15,374 nt of DNA, taken from assembly GCA_964493765.1 (NCBI GenBank), contig CAZBPK010000106.1:1-15374 (forward strand), read 5' to 3'. The translations under genes and the position numbers were made by a program. The stretch is from CALLMJ01 sp964493765. GTDB lineage: Bacteria > Bacteroidota > Bacteroidia > J057 > CALLMJ01. The notes below the pieces were generated by a model. The model ran no database searches. It was not told the DNA's origin and worked only from the letters and a program-made list of their open reading frames with translations. Below, piece by piece: positions 13,253 to 15,374 of the stretch; position 1 is the first letter of the stretch, and each line of letters begins with the position of its first letter.

Positions 13253-15374
13253 TGGGACTGGGTAACTCCGCTTCCTAATTTACCTTCTACGGCTTCTAAT
13301 CCAGCATTAGGATGCCCCAATGTGCCCGGTGGTTCACAAAATTATCAAGATGGACCTATCCGTTTGCAAGTAGAATTTAAAGGAATTTGGTCAGATTCAG
13401 ATTTTGATATGGGCGCTTTTTGTGTAGGTGGTTTAGGGAATAATGAAGATATTCGCGTAAAATACAGAATTAAAGATAATATTACTCCCACTTGGCCTCC
13501 CTCTTTTACTTGTTTAAATGCACCTCCTTATCCTTTAACTTGGCTTGATCAACCTTCGCCTCAATGGAACTCCGTCCCTAATGGGGTGGTAGTCATGATG
13601 GACAAAACCTATACTACTTCTGACTATGGCTATGAATCTTTCCAAATTGAATTTGATGCTTGGGAAGGTGAAGATTCTGATGAATGTAATTGGAACCCTG
13701 GTGATGATGGACGTGCCCAAATTACTACGGCTCCTATCAACTGGCGTAGCAGTCCGCCTAATACTTGGAACTCATTAGATATCCCACTTCGTGCTTCTAC
13801 TTTAACTACTGATAGAACCGATAACTGGACAGCATGGATACGCTATCGTTGGACTATACAACCTCCTGTCATTACTTCACAACCTTCTTTAACGCCCACA
13901 GGTAGATGTATAGGCGAAGCTACTCAAAGATTATGTGTTCAAGCAAATTACGATACGTATTATCAATGGCAAGTAGCTAATGATGTAGACTGCGATAGAT
14001 TAGGACCTTCTGCATGGTCTGATATTTCCGGGGCGGTATGTAACTGTTTTGATGTCCCTCAAACGCCTGGTACAAGGCTTTATCGTGTAAGAGTATTTAA
14101 TCGATCAGGTAGTGGTTCTACTGTGAACAGTGCAACGCCTTCAGGCTCTCGTTATCAAGAAGTGTACAGCAATTGCGTGCCTGTTACGTACTTTAATTTT
14201 ACTCCCACTATTACTTCTAGTTTAACTTGTGGTGCCACTATAGTACCCGGTTCTACCCATAGTTTCTCTATTCCTCCTTACCCTGGTGCATTAAGTTATA
14301 CATGGTCTGTTTCTCCTTCTGCTGGCGTAGTAATATCTAATCCAACAAGTTTTAGTACGAATATTACCTTCCCTTCTACTCCGGGTACGTATGTAGTAAC
14401 GGTGACGGTAGGCGAGTCTTGTCCAGGTTCTACTACTGCTACTTGTAATGTAACCGTTCCTACTGCAGACTGTGATTTTATTTATGTTACTCCCAGTGGT
14501 ACTGCCGGCGCAGCAGGTACAAGGGATGACCCCGCCGATATTGAAAGGGCTTTTCAATTACTCAATGACCCCGCTAGATCTCAACTTCATATCAGAATAT
14601 TAGGAGGAAATACTTACATTCATGGCGGTTCTATTAATATCACGAAAAATAATTTTACGATTGATGGTGGTTGGGAGATAGTAGCAGGTGAATGGAGAAA
14701 GTCTAACGCTCTAAGGGCTACTATACAAATTGCTCCTGCCGATGAAAACTTTACGATTTTGGGTAAGACCGTTGTGGTAAGGAGAGGTATTATCCTGAAC
14801 GGTAGAACCGGATTTAGAATTCAAGATGTAAATATTGTTTTAACCAATGCCACTGGGAACGCTCCGAATGGTGATGGTAAGTCTAATTATGGAATTTATA
14901 TGAGTGGTTGTTCTGGGTACAGTATAGTGAGATGTAATATCAACTCGGGCAACGCTACAAATGGATTAGTAGGAGCTGCAGGGGCTGCGGGAGCGAATGG
15001 TAATCCCGGAGCGGCAGGTAATCCTGGTACTTGTGATGCCTCTAATGGAACAGGAGGTTCTGGAGGATTAGGTGCCTGTGCAGGTCTAGGAACAAGAGCC
15101 GGTGGAAATGGTGGAGCAGGAGGAGCAGGCGGACCTGAGGGAAATAATTCTGGAAGTGCAGGCGTCAATGGGGCAGTTGGTGGCGGTGGTGCTGCAGGCG
15201 GAACCACAGGTGGTGCAGGTGGTGCAGGTGGAAATCCTGGATCCGCAGGATCCGCAGGAGGTGCAGGCGTAGCGGGTGCATTAGGAGCCGCAGGGGCAGC
15301 AAGTTATTCAGGTAACTTCTTTGTTCCCGGTACAGGAGGAACAGGCGGTAATGGAACCGGTGGTGGCGGTGGCA
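13253..15374 (+). pseudogene. Continuation of the giant secreted protein after the in-frame TGA (partial)
   Basis: The frame of the preceding gene runs on for 707 codons without another stop and leaves the window. There is no plausible new start or signal peptide after the TGA, so this is the rest of one protein, not a second gene. Parts in order are: domain copy 2 (13343-13866), an Ig-like stretch with SQPSLTPTGRCIG (13867-14190), a PKD-like domain with GALSYTWSVSP and PGTYVVTVTV (14200-14463), and a DUF1565/pectate-lyase-type beta-helix start (DFIYVTPSG ... DDPADIERAFQLL, from about 14468) with rungs such as NFTIDGGW and GFRIQDVNIVLTNA. A glycine-rich tract follows from 14972. The architecture is that of a large Bacteroidota surface or adhesin protein; a T9SS tail may follow outside the window. 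If the TGA is a sequencing error the gene is intact. Confidence 0.65.
14972..15374 (+). repeat. Glycine-rich, partly collagen-like coding repeat
   Basis: About 134 codons are dominated by Gly, Ala, Asn and Pro. Two runs keep perfect Gly-X-Y phase: GAAGAAGANGNPGAAGNPG near 14972, and GAG GAG GNP GSA GSA GGA GVA GAL GAA GAA near 15220-15300. The rest is GGxGGx. DNA-level tandem repeats occur: GGTGCAGGT twice (15212-15229) and GGATCCGCA twice (15239-15256). The local GC content is far above the flanks. The tract continues past the window. The minus-strand Pro/Ala-rich frame here is its shadow. Confidence 0.8.

Noticed and set aside
14896..15207. Minus-strand Pro/Ala-rich 103-codon reading frame
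   Set aside because: It is the mirror of the Gly-rich coding tract on the + strand, where the protein context is continuous.

Overview
The window looks like a piece of an AT-rich chromosome from a member of the Bacteroidota, probably a Cytophagales-type gliding or secreting bacterium. The clues are two proteins with C-terminal type IX secretion (T9SS type A) sorting domains, a PSP1/RicT-family protein, a BshB1 bacillithiol deacetylase, upstream motifs matching the Bacteroidota -7 consensus TAnnTTTG, and little sign of Shine-Dalgarno sites. The species cannot be fixed from the sequence. I see no tRNA, rRNA, CRISPR array or transposase.

Layout. (1) Bases 1-573 hold the 3' end of a lipocalin-like two-repeat protein on the + strand. 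(2) Bases 696-4299 are a minus-strand operon with overlapping genes: PSP1/RicT protein, a T9SS-exported beta-sandwich protein, then BshB1. (3) Bases 4357-5497 carry a YbjN-domain protein followed by a spermidine synthase-like Rossmann protein; an intrinsic terminator between them ends exactly at the second gene's start codon. (4) Bases 5569-7443 encode a UPF1/IGHMBP2-like SF1 helicase. (5) Bases 7444-7960 contain no intact gene. They hold a GC-rich structured repeat, an orphan C-terminal fragment of nuoH, and a promoter. (6) Bases 7961-9574 encode an exported cytochrome c / type II copper monooxygenase fusion with a T9SS tail, ended by a strong terminator. (7) rlmD (minus) and queG (plus, TTG start) diverge from a short spacer. 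(8) From 12065 to the window end, a promoter drives a small secreted protein and then a very large secreted protein. That large protein has two copies of an unknown beta-rich domain, an Ig/PKD-like stretch, a DUF1565-like beta-helix and a glycine-rich collagen-like tract. A single in-frame TGA at 13250-13252 interrupts it.

Functionally the window mixes housekeeping genes (queG and rlmD for RNA modification, bshB1 for thiol biosynthesis, PSP1, helicase) with cell-surface export. The points that most merit a second look are the in-frame TGA in the giant surface protein, the nuoH relic beside a structured repeat (a likely rearrangement scar), the terminator abutting a start codon, and a 13-bp promoter core shared by two secreted-protein loci.
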